Notes under the pieces: model-generated
Seen by the model: only the letters and a program-made list of their open reading frames with translations
Databases searched by the model: none
What the model was told of the DNA's origin: nothing
Program-made: the position numbers and the translations under genes
NCBI GenBank assembly: GCA_004431415.1
Contig: QPMI01000457.1
Location: 430,331-494,330 of the forward strand
Source of the DNA: Cyanophora paradoxa
Taxonomy: Eukaryota; Glaucocystophyceae; Cyanophorales; Cyanophoraceae
Length of the DNA: 64,000 nt
Reading direction: 5' to 3'
In this document: in pieces, positions 55,150 to 64,000 of the stretch
Position numbering within the stretch: the stretch's first letter is position 1
Layout: each line of letters starts with the position of its first letter

Positions 55150-55640
55150 TGATTTCAGCTACGTTACAACCGAAGTACGGCTGCCACATCGGTGCTCTTG
55201 AGACCGATGGCTGCCAATGGTTGCGTACCGAACGCTCAGACCGAGCGCCGCCGAGGTAGCCGGCGGTGCTAACGCCTCAGCTAGCTAGATCGCGTGCTCT
55301 AGCTAGTTCTCCGACCGCCGGGTGCCGCCGTTGAGCCTTGCTGGTGCGGTGGTCGGACGGGTACCCCTGCGAGTAGTTCCCCCGGGCAAAGTCGCCGGGG
55401 CAAAGTCGCCGGGGCAAACTTGCGGGGCGAAGTCGCGGTTTCCGGAGCGCAGGATCTGGAGCTGTGTTCTGCTAGCGTCCAAGTGCTGTCGGCGTGGCAA
55501 GCGGTCAAAGTGCTGTCGGCGTGGAAGCGTGGCACGTGGCGCTCGAAAAGGTGCGCCGGAGGCCTTCTTTCCGCACCCATAGCGGCCTTGCGCGTGCGTC
55601 CGTGCGGCCTCCCTTGACAGGAGCGTCTCTCGCGCGGGGC
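55150..55640 (+). repeat. 450-nt dispersed repeat, copy A
   Basis: It starts near 'GCGGTAAGCATTGATTTCAG' and ends near 'CGGCCTCCCTTGACAG'. Inside are three short tandem units of the CCGGGGCAAAGTCG type and a doubled 'AAGTGCTGTCGGCGTGG'. Copies B and C are at 57.8 and 61.4 kb, all in the same orientation. Confidence 0.8.
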
Positions 55641-55803
55641 AGCTCCGACAGCGGAGTAGGCAGTCGGCTGCTTCTTCAGGCGCGGCGGTCTCGGCGATCG
55701 CTACTGCGATGTCGCGGAGCCAAACCGCTCCGTCGAGGTGAGCGTTTCGCGGACTTGCGGTACTACCCGTGGGCATCCAGGACCCTGAAGAGACGCAAGG
55801 TAC

Positions 55804-56234
55804 TTGTCGCTTTTGCGACCAGGATGCCATACCATAGAAAACCCTGTGCAGTTCCTGTGCGAGGCATGGCTGTGCGATTCACGATCAATGTTCGGAGTCG
55901 TGGCCGAAGCGTTAGTGGCCGATGTGTGCCGTGAGTATTTCGTGCCCAAATCCAATGTAGCGCTGTATTGGTACAACCCAGAAACCAATGGATTCGAGCG
56001 GCCGGTGCGAAAGTTCCTTGCGTCTGACGATGATTTCTGATGCGGCTTCCGCGAATTCACGCGTCGCGTGCATGCGCACAGACATCGAAACCACAGGGAC
56101 CATCTCCAGGCGATCTCTTCTACCTCACGGCGACCAATTTCCGCCGGGCGGAGCCCGCACGATACCTGGCAAGATTGGCCGCCCGTTTCTCAAAGGCACC
56201 AGCGACGGCAGCGACGCAGAACAGCGATGCCTAG
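55804..56234 (+). CDS. Repeated-family protein, 3' exons, copy 1
   Basis: The plus-strand frame contains FGVVAEALVADVCREYFVPK and NVALYWYNPETNGFERPV, reaching KFLASDDDF and a TGA at 56038. A 50-nt segment containing that stop and ending in GCACAG separates it from SKPQGPSPGDLFYLTATNFR in a compatible frame, which ends at TGA 56232. Three other copies (56.45, 57.3 and 60.9 kb) share this layout: an '[A]LYWY[DN]PE...FE.PV..[IF]FAS' module, a conserved GATTTCTGATGCGG, an ACAG, then a 'GP.PDDLFYVAR' module. This suggests a non-canonical intron (GA...AG). The family is unrecognised, with beta-rich appearance. Repeat copy A lies directly upstream. Confidence 0.45.
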
Positions 56235-56449
56235 ATATAACTTCGCTCGTGCCGCCACCAGCTCGACACGCGCGACTCCTTTGTCTGCGCGCGACGCACC
56301 AGTCGAGAATATTAATGAAGGAAACAGCTCCGTAGCGGTGCATGTTGTAGCGACGATTGGAGAATTATGTCAGGTGCCCATTAATCCCGTTTCAGAGACA
56401 TTTCTTACAGAATTAATGGGCCTGTGCAGATCTTGTGCAAGTCAATGAT

Positions 56450-56770
56450 CCGGATTCGGGGTCGTGGCCGACGCGCTGCTGGCGCGGGCGTGCAGCGAGT
56501 TTCTCGTACCGAAAAACAATGTAGCGCTGTATTGGTTCAACCCAGAAACCAGTGGATTCGAGCGCCCGGTGCAAGCTTTCTTTGCGTCTGACGATGATTT
56601 CTGATGCGGCTTCCGGATCCGCGAATTCACGCGTGCGCGTGCATGTGCACAGACATCGAAACCTCAGGGACCATACCGGGTGATTTCTTCTACCTCGCGG
56701 GCGACCAGTTCCGCGGGATCCGGAGAACGAGCGCAGGCCTCGAACTACCTGTGCGCGAATGCGAGCCATG
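56450..56770 (+). pseudogene. Repeated-family gene, truncated copy 2
   Basis: It preserves GVVADALLARACSEFLVPKN and VALYWFNPETSGFERPVQAF up to FASDDDF and TGA at 56602. The homologous 50-nt stretch and the second module follow, but the second module is shifted by 1 nt relative to copy 1 (here GTIPGDFFYLAGDQFRG reads in another frame). No 5' exons are visible, so this looks like a decayed partial duplicate. Confidence 0.45.
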
Positions 56771-57164
56771 ATTGCTCTGGAAAACATCCGCTCAATGGCG
56801 ACGTATAGTGCTAGCTAGCTTCATTATTCCTGATGCACTACGCGTACGGCGCCGGCTTTCGTCCGAATACGAATTCGACCAGCATGTATATTCTCTAGTG
56901 GTTTTCGCATACATGGCTCTCTAGAGAATTCGAACTCTTCGATTTATGCGACCGCTAGCGCCCGGCAGCGTTGTCCCAAGGCCGATACGCTCATTTGCGC
57001 AAAGGATTCGAATTAAGAAAAAATACAGCAATCTCTGCGCAGACGAATTCGAATCTCTGTTCCGCTCAGCGGCTAGCTATAGCGTGCATGCGCCGGCGGC
57101 CACGACTTCGAATAAGATGCAGCTGTCGGCCGCTAGGGGCCTTGAAACGGGCAATAGCTAGATC

Positions 57165-57802
57165 CGAAAACGGTCGCCAGGAAGGGCGCTGTCTCGACTT
57201 CTGGGATCACCGAATCCCTCGCGACGTAGTACAGATCATCCGGGGATGGCCCTGGACTCGACCTCTGTGCACGCGCAAGCGGAATTCGCGAATGCCGCAT
57301 CATGATCAGAAATCGAGGGAAGACGGAAAGATATCTTGCACCGGCTCGAAGTACTCGGCAAAGAACTCGAGGTAAATGAAGCACCGACTTGCTGGGTCGT
57401 ATCGATACATCATCAGCGCATCAGGGTGCGCGTGGTATGTGCTGCGGACGAGTTCACGGTACGCAGCTCCAGAAGATCTGTCTGCCACGTCTCTGAAACA
57501 TAGATCTTCAATCTAAACAGGCCCTGCGCTGTTTAGATTAGGGCACAAGCTTAAGGCATCGATGCAACCGTGGTCGCACCTGTCATATCATGATGCCCAC
57601 CGAAGGGGCCGGCAGTCCCGAGAAGCGCCACCTCGACAGAGCTGCCCGCGTTCTCGAGCCGCGATCGCGGCGCGTACAGAGCAATCACGCTTTCCGACTC
57701 GGCGACGCTGCTCTTCTGTTGGCTCTGGTACTGGTGCGCCGACCGCGGCTTCCGTGAAGTAACGAGCTGTTTTCGAATACGTTTTCCCCATGCGGTAAGC
57801 AT
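57165..57802 (-). pseudogene. Repeated-family gene, copy 3 (probably decayed)
   Basis: Opposite orientation to copies 1 and 2. ATG 57802 opens WGKRIRKQLVTSRKPRSAHQ, a degenerate version of the histone-H3-like start of copy 4, then ESVIALYAPRSRLENAGSSV. Further downstream on the minus strand are IYVSETWQTDLLEL, ALMMYRYDPASRCFIYLEFF ending FPSSLDF, the GATTTCTGATxATGCGGC segment and SPGPSPDDLYYVARDSVIPE with PFLATV. Frame changes between the modules suggest decay or unidentified introns. Repeat copy B lies directly upstream. Confidence 0.45.
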
Positions 57803-58300
57803 CGATCTCAGCTACTTTAAAACGAACTACGAGCAGCCAAGTGGTGGTCCTCGAGCTCGAGACCGATGGCCGCGTACCGAACGCTCAGACCGAGCGCCGC
57901 CGAGGTAGCCGGCGGTGCTAAAGCTCTAGCTAGCTAGATCGCGTGCTCTAGCTAGTTCTCCGACCGCGGGTGCCGCCGTTGGAGCCTTGCTAGTGTGGTG
58001 GTCGGACGGGTACCCCCCTGCGCGTAGTTCCCCCCGGGCAAAGTCGCCGGGCAAAGTCGCCGGGGCAAACTTGCCGGGCGAAGTCGCGGTTTCCGGAGCG
58101 CCGGATCTGGAGCTGTGTTCTGCTAGCGTCCGAAGTGCTGTCGGCGTGGCAAGCGGTCAAAGTGCTGTCGGCGTGGAAGCGTGGCACGTGGCGCTCGAAA
58201 AGGTGCGCCGGATGCCTTCTTTCCGCATCCATGGCCATGGCGGGGTTAGCTGCGCGTGCGTCCGTGCGGCCTCCCTTGACAGATGCGTCTCTCAGGGATG
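57795..58300 (+). repeat. 450-nt dispersed repeat, copy B
   Basis: Homologous to copies A and C. It sits immediately upstream of, and divergent from, family copy 3, so it may hold that gene's promoter. It continues rightward into a plus-strand frame with HEETKREFEESGQERAEKRQ, also present in diverged form beside copy C. Confidence 0.8.
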
Positions 58301-60552
58301 GATGCAACACGAGGAGACGAAACGCGAGTTCGAAGAGAGCGGCCAGGAGCGTGCGGAGAAACGCCAGCTGGAGACTTTCCAAGACGCCGGGGCGAACTTT
58401 CCGGAGCGAAGTCGCATGAGCGCTATTAAGCGCCCGCGTGCCGGAGATGCGTATGATGCGAAGGACGCAAAGGATGAAGTACGCGCGGTCACACTTCATA
58501 TCGCTACATCCAGCGTGCGTCTGCTCGCTCGCGCTTCGAATTCTTTGCTCGCTCGGCCACAAATTTAACCACGCGCGCAGGAGATGCCCGTGTCACTCTC
58601 GAAATCTCCAGCCCGCCTGCATCGTCGTGCGGCCCGCCCGCCGGCGCCCTCTTGCTCGTTTTCTCAGACCAGCCGGCTTGCCATTGGCACAGGACCCGGA
58701 GCAGAGCACCTCAAGCCCAAGCAGCGGCTGCCGGCAGAGGGCTGGCCATCATCGAGGCCACCCTGCGTGCCCACCAGCCCCGCACGGTCGCATTGCGGCT
58801 TGAGAAGTGCGCGCGGCTCCCGAGCGCCGCCTCGTGCACAAGTGCAGCCCGCAGCGCCCGCCTCGAGGACATTCCGGCATCGCTGCAGGATATCCTCGTC
58901 GAGAGGTTGCGCACATCCACCTCGTCGGCGAGACCACGCGCACCCGTTCCAGAGGAGAACGCAGAGTCGCCCTCGTCTATGCTACTATGTCGGACCTTCG
59001 CAAGCGTGGGCTGCTCACGATGACCATGTCGCCCGAGTGCGGCACGGCCATGGCCAGCTAGCGCCCTCCCTTTCCTCGACCCCGCCCATCTGCAACCAGG
59101 TACCCTGGCTCGTGGACCCCTCAAGTTCGTTTGCGGCGAGTTGCCACCCTACAAAAGATTTTTCCAACGGTTTAACACCTTCATGGAGCACATCTACGGC
59201 CCCTTCTGTGAAATCAATCAGGCAGGCACTCGTTATGCACTACGGCGCGACATGTAATGCGCTACCTCAGTAGCTCTGAACCCTGACTTCAATTAAATAG
59301 TGCACGCCTCCGCTCGCCTATCGCCGAGTCGACATTAGCAGTTGACGACGCTCAAATGGCAGGCGCGCGCTTTAGGCGAGAAAGCGCCATCGCTGAGCTA
59401 CATGAAGCTCTCCACGCGTACATTCATGGTTGCCGCTGCCACAAGGGAGCCGACAAGTCGACAACGGCATCTTCGATGACAGGTGCATGCACATGCAGTT
59501 TGCGGTCAAACCAGAATTGAGGAGAAACAGATCAAAAACCAAACCAGAACCAAGCTCGCCAAGATGTTCGAACCAGGGTGAAAGTGTCCAAATGGATTCC
59601 TGGTGCGAGGGTATCCGGATTAGCTATGTGTCACTTGCAGTGATGTGTTCGCATCGATACCGGTATATTCGGATCCAGGGTATTGATTGAGTTCCAAGCT
59701 CAATCGCGAGCGTCTGCAGCTGGCATGGCTTATGTGAAGGCAGCACAGAAAACCCATCGTGACATTCTTGTGCATGGTACACTCAAGATCTAAATATCGC
59801 GCGCAGTGATGTGTTCGGCATCGATACGGTATATTCGGATCCAGGGTATTGATTGAGTTTCCAGCTAAATCGTGCGCACACATACATATGTTATTGAGTC
59901 CGTTCTGCTAATCCTTATAATCTCTGCGAAATGCACTTGCAGTTTGCGAAATGCCGAGAAGCGCAATCCCAAGTTCTTCGAGAGCCTTGAAACAAAGTAG
60001 TTTGAATTACACAGCTCTCTCGTCAAGAACTGCTCCCACGTGCACCAGCACAAAGACGAGAAGCACATGTTGGTGTCGCATGCAGGTAAAAACCATTGCA
60101 CGTTAATCAACACATGAATAATTGAATGTATACGCAGGTTTCTATTCGCTGTTCCCTCTTATGCAGTACGTACACTACCAGGAATCTCGATAAATATAGC
60201 CAGCGAACAGATCTAGAGCGAAGCTTACAGACGGTATATTTTCCAATAGACTATTACCATCCGGACTTAAGCATTTCCTTGCCTCCCCAAAACTCTATTG
60301 CTAGAATAGTTATAGCAATCAGAAGGTCAGGTACATATGCACGCAGACATGCAGCTTGTTAAAGATCCGGCCGCGGAGGTAAGGCTCCTAGGAAACGGTA
60401 CAGGTAGAATTTGTAATGTAGAACTTAGGTAAGGCTTGGTAGCCCGAGTGTATACGTAGTGGTATCCTGTTCGTGTCGTAGATTTGTTGTGTAATATGAT
60501 GTGTTAAATATATTTGAATCGTTGTGTAAAGTTTCGGATTTCCAAAATTCGT
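58301..60552. other. Spacer without a supported gene
   Basis: Several medium-length frames overlap at 58.58-59.27 kb without any recognisable domain. A 65-nt direct repeat is listed separately. The sequence becomes AT-richer after 59.2 kb. Confidence 0.35.
59640..59872 (+). repeat. 65-nt direct repeat
   Basis: 'TATTCGGATCCAGGGTATTG' with conserved flanks ('GTGATGTGTTCG', 'ATTGAGTT') occurs at about 59640-59706 and 59808-59872. Confidence 0.75.
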
Positions 60553-60779
60553 GCTGCACTACGGCGCCGGCTTCGACTTGGATCCGAGACGAATGCGACC
60601 AGCATGACTACTATATAGTTCACGTCTCCTGCTACTCAGAATTCGAATTCGAGAAAACAATACAGCAATCTCTGTGCAGAAGAATCTGTGTTTGGCTAGT
60701 GCGCATGGCGTCGGCGACCACGAATAAGATGCAGCTGCGGACCCGTACTAGGTCCTAGGGGATTTGCACTGGCTAGGAT

Positions 60780-61402
60780 CCGGAAACGGTCGCCAGGAAG
60801 GGCACGTGCTCGATTTTCGGGACCACCTCATGCCTCGCGACGTAGAACAAATCATCCGGGAATGGCCCTGTACTCGACGCCTGTGCACATGCACGCGTGA
60901 ATTCGGGAATGCCGCATCAGAAATCAAGGTAAGAAGCAAAGATCGCTTGCACCGGCGGCTCGAAGCAACGGCTTTCTGGATCGTACCAATAGAGCGCAAG
61001 CCCGCTAACATTGCCTACAGAGTTGCATTCGCAGTCCAGGTCGAAGTAAGCCTGGATCAGAAGGTCTGTCTGCCACGACATAGAAACATCTATCCTGACG
61101 CGCACTGGCCCTGCCTGTTGAGATCAGGGCACACAATCAGGGGCAACGATGCCGGGTTGCAATTGCACGTGTGCACCCGTCTTTTCAGTGACGCGTAGCG
61201 GGGAAGGCCGGCAGTCACCGAGAACCCGCACCTCGACTGAGCTGCCCCCGTGCACGAGCCGCGGTCGTGGCGCGTATAGAGCAATCAGCACTTCCGACTC
61301 TGCGATCTGCTCTGCTGTCGGCGGCATGCGCAGCTGTCCCGCTGTCACTCCTGACTTCCTTGCAGCTTTGGTAGCGAGCTGTTTTCGAGGTACTTTCTGC
61401 AT
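60780..61402 (-). CDS. Repeated-family protein, copy 4, with histone H3-tail-like N-terminus
   Basis: ATG 61402 opens MQKVPRKQLATKAARKSGVT. Residues 3-17 match histone H3 residues 14-28 at 14 of 15 positions, including the ARKS motif around Lys27. The rest is unlike H3: AEQIAESEVLIALYAPRPRL, VHGGSSVEVRVLGD, then after a small frame adjustment (GT-AG candidate near 61128) VRVRIDVSMSWQTDLLIQ, GLALYWYDPESRCFEPPVQA and IFASYLDF with TGA. After the conserved ~50-nt stretch ending ACAG comes GPFPDDLFYVARHEVVPK with PFLATVSG. A continuous frame from 61402 stops at 61124 if the first candidate intron is not used. The family function is unknown; a chromatin-reader ligand or histone mimic is inference from the H3-like segment. 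Repeat copy C lies directly upstream. Confidence 0.5.
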
Positions 61403-61419
61403 TCTGGAACGCAGTCCGA

Positions 61420-61770
61420 CAGCGAGCGAACCGAGCGCCGCCGTCTTTGGAGCCTTGCTGGTGCGTGGTCGAACGAGTACCCCCCGGCAGGAAGTTCCCC
61501 CCGGGCAAAGCCGCCGGGGCAAAGTCGCCGGGGCAAAGTCGCCGGAGCACTGTCGCGGTTTCCGGAGCGCCGGATCTGGAGCTGTGTTCTGCTAGCGTCC
61601 GAAGTGCTGTCGGCGGGGCAAGCGGTCAAAGTGCTGTCGGCGTGGAAGCGTGGCACGTGGCGCTCGAAAAGGTGCGCCGGATGCCTTCTTTCCGCATGCG
61701 CACCCATATATAGCGGCCTTGCGCGTGCGTCCGTGCGGCCTCCCTTGACAGTAGCGTCTCTCAGGGATGA
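61420..61770 (+). repeat. 450-nt dispersed repeat, copy C
   Basis: Homologous to copies A and B but lacking their first part. It lies divergently upstream of family copy 4. It again has three CCGGGGCAAAGTCG-type units and the doubled 'AAGTGCTGTCGGCG'. Confidence 0.8.
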
Positions 61771-61878
61771 ATGCACACGAGGAGACGAAACGCAAACTCG
61801 AAGAGAGCGAACAGGAGGTTGATTATGAGCTTGAGACGGAGGAAAGCGGCCCGGCGCGTGCGGAGAAACGTGCGCGAG

Positions 61879-62162
61879 ACACATAGTAAAATGCGGAGTT
61901 TTAACCCTCGGCTTAATCTTAATTGATTTTGTTGATATATCTCGTATATTCTATTTCAATCAATCGATAATCTGTGTATATCTTATCGAATATTCAATTA
62001 TTTCGATTATTTTGTATTCTTTTCGATATTTTATCGTAAATTTCTCTTATTTTCCGATTAGTCTTACTGAGTTAATCGATAATCTGTATATATTTCCGAA
62101 TAATATAACTGAATCTCAATTAGATCTTGCCTCTGGTTAAAACTCCGCATTTTACTATGTGT
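61879..62162. mobile_element. 284-bp AT-rich element with 28-nt perfect terminal inverted repeats
   Basis: The 28 nt at 61879-61906 (starting ACACATAGTAAAATGCGGAG) recur as exact reverse complement at 62135-62162. The interior is AT-rich with no coding capacity, like a MITE or a hairpin end. Its left edge coincides with the abrupt switch from GC-rich to AT-rich DNA. No convincing target duplication is visible. Confidence 0.65.
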
Positions 62163-63360
62163 GATTGGTCTAAAAGTTAATTGATTTAATCGATATTATA
62201 TTCATGTACTTTCTCGATTAAATTTAATTAAATTTAAATTCATTTAATCGGAAATATATCGCTTAACTCGATTAAGATCCATATTAGATTCATTTGTTTA
62301 ATAAAACAAATAGATCTCTTATTGAATCCAATCGTAATTATACATGAAACTTATATGATTTTATCATTGTTTTATTGAGTCTAAGGGGGGACCCTTAGGA
62401 ATTTAATGAATAATTGGGTGTCACAGGTGTCACAGGTCCATCCCATCGAAAGGGAAAATCACTCTTTATAGGGCTTGAGCTGGGATAAACCTGTGACACC
62501 TGTGACACATACCATATTCAGTAAGGACCTCTTATATTGTGAAAATCTCAGTGTTAGTTGGTGTAGTTGATTCAAAAAATGCATTTTATACTCTGATTCA
62601 TTGTTATTTCCTGTGAAATTTGAGTCAACTCAACCCACTTAGTCAACCCTTGCATTGAATTCGTAACAAAATCCATATACTATTACTACTTTTACGATTA
62701 ATATGAGTCAACCTTGAGTCCACTTTAATATAAATATTATATAATAGGGGGAATCAAGGGAGATGCTTACTAAATGCAGTGTTAGATTGATGGGATCATA
62801 GATGGGATCACAGTTATCGAAGCAATATAATATAGTTGAATATTCGATATCATAAGTTGATCGAAACGATAAGTATATGGTTATAAATCGCGATTTTTGA
62901 GTTATAATCGAATTTAATCGAATTAATTTTGAATTTCAAAACTCGCTTTAATCGTAATAGCGATCTATACACATTGAGATTCGTATATGTGATTGCAAGT
63001 TATTGTTATGTATGATATATGTGATTATATTCGACCGTCAGTGCATCGATTTGATAACTTGCTAGTGATCTATATTAAAAACTCACGTTTAATGGATTTT
63101 AATCGAATTTATAATCAAAATTCAAAATCGGTTTCATCGCGATTTGGAGTTACAGTTAGTGAAATTCCGATATGGCTCATAAGCGCTGTGACCGCCTTGA
63201 AATGCTCGATTTTATGACGTTTTAAGCGCATCGATTTGATAAGTTGGTGTTGAGATATCGTAGCAAACGTTAATATTGATTTTCTAGACGGGTACAGCAT
63301 TAATCTAGAAAAAACCGCGTTTTTTTTTTACTTTTCAAGTTTCACGGCGAACGAAGTAAA
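62163..63360. other. Strongly AT-rich sequence, no gene seen
   Basis: Very AT-rich with many stop codons in all frames. 'GCGATTTGGAGTTACAGTTA' and similar low-repeat sequence is present. Composition is unlike anything else in the window. Confidence 0.5.
62418..62508. repeat. 20-nt perfect inverted repeat made of doubled TGTCACAGG units
   Basis: GTGTCACAGGTGTCACAGGT (62418-62437) pairs perfectly with 62489-62508 across a 51-nt spacer. Inner ATCCC and GGGAT can extend the stem. The arm is itself a direct repeat of a 9-mer, as expected for a protein-binding site or element terminus. Confidence 0.7.
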
Positions 63361-63443
63361 GGTTCCCGAGCGGATTTGAACCGCGTAGTTTTGAGTCAGA
63401 AATCAAGCTCTCTATTCTCTGAGCCAAAAACGGCTTACCACCA
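63361..63443 (-). tRNA. tRNA-like sequence, degenerate
   Basis: On the minus strand a T-arm (GCGG TTCAAAT CCGC), a D-arm (GCTC AGAGAATAGA GAGC) and a 4-bp anticodon stem (TTGA/TCAA) occur in correct order and spacing, with a 3' CGGGAAC that can pair with GTTTTTG using three G-U pairs. The anticodon loop would have 8 nt and linker positions 8-9 are missing, so it may be a pseudogene, a tRNA-derived element or an unusual tRNA. The anticodon (CTG or TCT) cannot be decided. Confidence 0.4.
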
Positions 63444-63594
63444 AGTCGACTCCTGGGCTAGTGTTTCACAAGTCTACTATGGCAAGTGACTTTTGCATCT
63501 TCAAACTGTTATATCTCATCACCAGATCATCAAAACGCAACGTTCTGCATATCGCTGTGAAGCGCTTGATAAGATCTACAAGACTATGTGTATA

Positions 63595-63998
63595 TCATGT
63601 GCATATATGTATATCAGTCATACATATATTTGGAAAAAACGAGTTTTTGCCTAGCAAACTAGCTAGTTTTTGGTCCTTTCTCTTAGTTTGTTCTCTGAGG
63701 TTTAGGGCTGTATATGACTCCTTAGTAGTCTGAAAGTCATTATACCATCTCTGGCTATTAACCTCAGAAAGTTTCTGTGTCCCTGCTATAGTGAGCTTTT
63801 TGAGTTCCCTGTTAACTTTCCCAGCCTTCTCCTTTCTAGCCTCTATCAAAGGCTTATCTGGGACTTCATTAGCAGCTTCTATGCCTTCTCTCCTTATAGC
63901 AGCATCAGCCCTGGCTTCCTCTTTAGCTTGCTCCAAGGCATCCACTGTAGGGTTTCTAGATATTCAACTGCATTCACAGGCAACAGCTCATGGAAAGC
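63595..63998 (-). pseudogene. Lys/Glu-rich protein fragment in the AT-rich block, frame-shifted
   Basis: The minus-strand frame down to 63595 contains DALEQAKEEARADAAIRREG, EARKEKAGKVNRELKKL and SQRWYNDFQTTKESYTALNL, a highly charged helical protein. Near 63950 the good reading moves to another frame (FHELLPVNAVEYLETLQ) that runs off the window end. So the gene is 5'-truncated here and seems to carry an indel near a CCC run. I do not recognise the family. Codon usage is AT-rich, unlike all other genes in the window. Confidence 0.4.
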
Positions 63999-64000
63999 AA

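Noticed and set aside
57306-57488. Family modules as separate small genes ending at the conserved DF-stop
   Set aside because: Both flanking modules are conserved together in four copies and are mostly frame-compatible across the 50-nt segment, so a split gene is more likely than independent mini-genes.

Overview
The window is nuclear DNA of a very GC-rich eukaryote, most likely a unicellular alga or other protist. Almost every recognisable protein is cut by short introns (mostly 45-200 nt) that become visible only when frames are joined across GT-AG or GC-AG boundaries, so single open frames mislead. The long Arg/Ala/Pro-rich frames antisense to real genes are compositional artefacts. Dense genes, short introns, frequent GC-AG introns and a CHASE4-adenylyl cyclase fit a GC-rich alga, perhaps haptophyte-like; that placement is inference.

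Layout. 0-4.3 kb: a retroelement gag-like frame and a flank with tandem repeats. 4.4-5.7 kb: an ankyrin-like gene. 6-12.3 kb: repeats, one orphan exon and two oppositely oriented genes with paired Ada-like zinc-binding modules. 12.4-15.5 kb (-): an orphan Pro/Ala-rich protein. 15.6-18.5 kb (+): a SPOC-domain protein with a long Arg/Glu tract. 19.1-23.8 kb (+): a membrane CHASE4-adenylyl cyclase. 24-27.2 kb: AT-rich spacer with a small TA-flanked element. 27.2-28.4 kb (+): a single-pass membrane protein. 29.8-35.2 kb (-): the exosome helicase MTR4. 35.3-36.6 kb (+): a methyltransferase divergent from MTR4. 36.9-39.5 kb (-): a PPR-like organelle protein. 39.8-40.7 kb (+): one or two small genes. 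40.9-43.8 kb (-): a CC2D1/Lgd homologue (DM14 and C2 domains). 44.2-45.6 kb (+): a GST/thioredoxin-fold protein whose last exon is frame-disrupted and is repeated in a 1.48-kb tandem duplication. 48.2-50.0 kb (-): an eight-exon orphan gene that I could reconstruct completely.

From 50 kb on the DNA is accessory: a 1.7-kb element with 37-nt perfect inverted repeats, palindrome-rich spacers, and a duplicated gene family (55-61.4 kb) whose best copy begins with a segment almost identical to histone H3 residues 14-28. At 61,879 the composition changes abruptly from GC-rich to strongly AT-rich, exactly at a 28-nt inverted repeat, and stays AT-rich to the end, which suggests inserted or foreign DNA or an assembly join.

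The recognisable housekeeping genes cover RNA surveillance (MTR4), organelle RNA handling (PPR-like), endosomal/ESCRT trafficking (CC2D1), cAMP signalling and transcriptional co-regulation (SPOC). They do not form one pathway. The strongest candidates for something new are the H3-tail-bearing repeated gene family and the recurrent GCGC intron donors.
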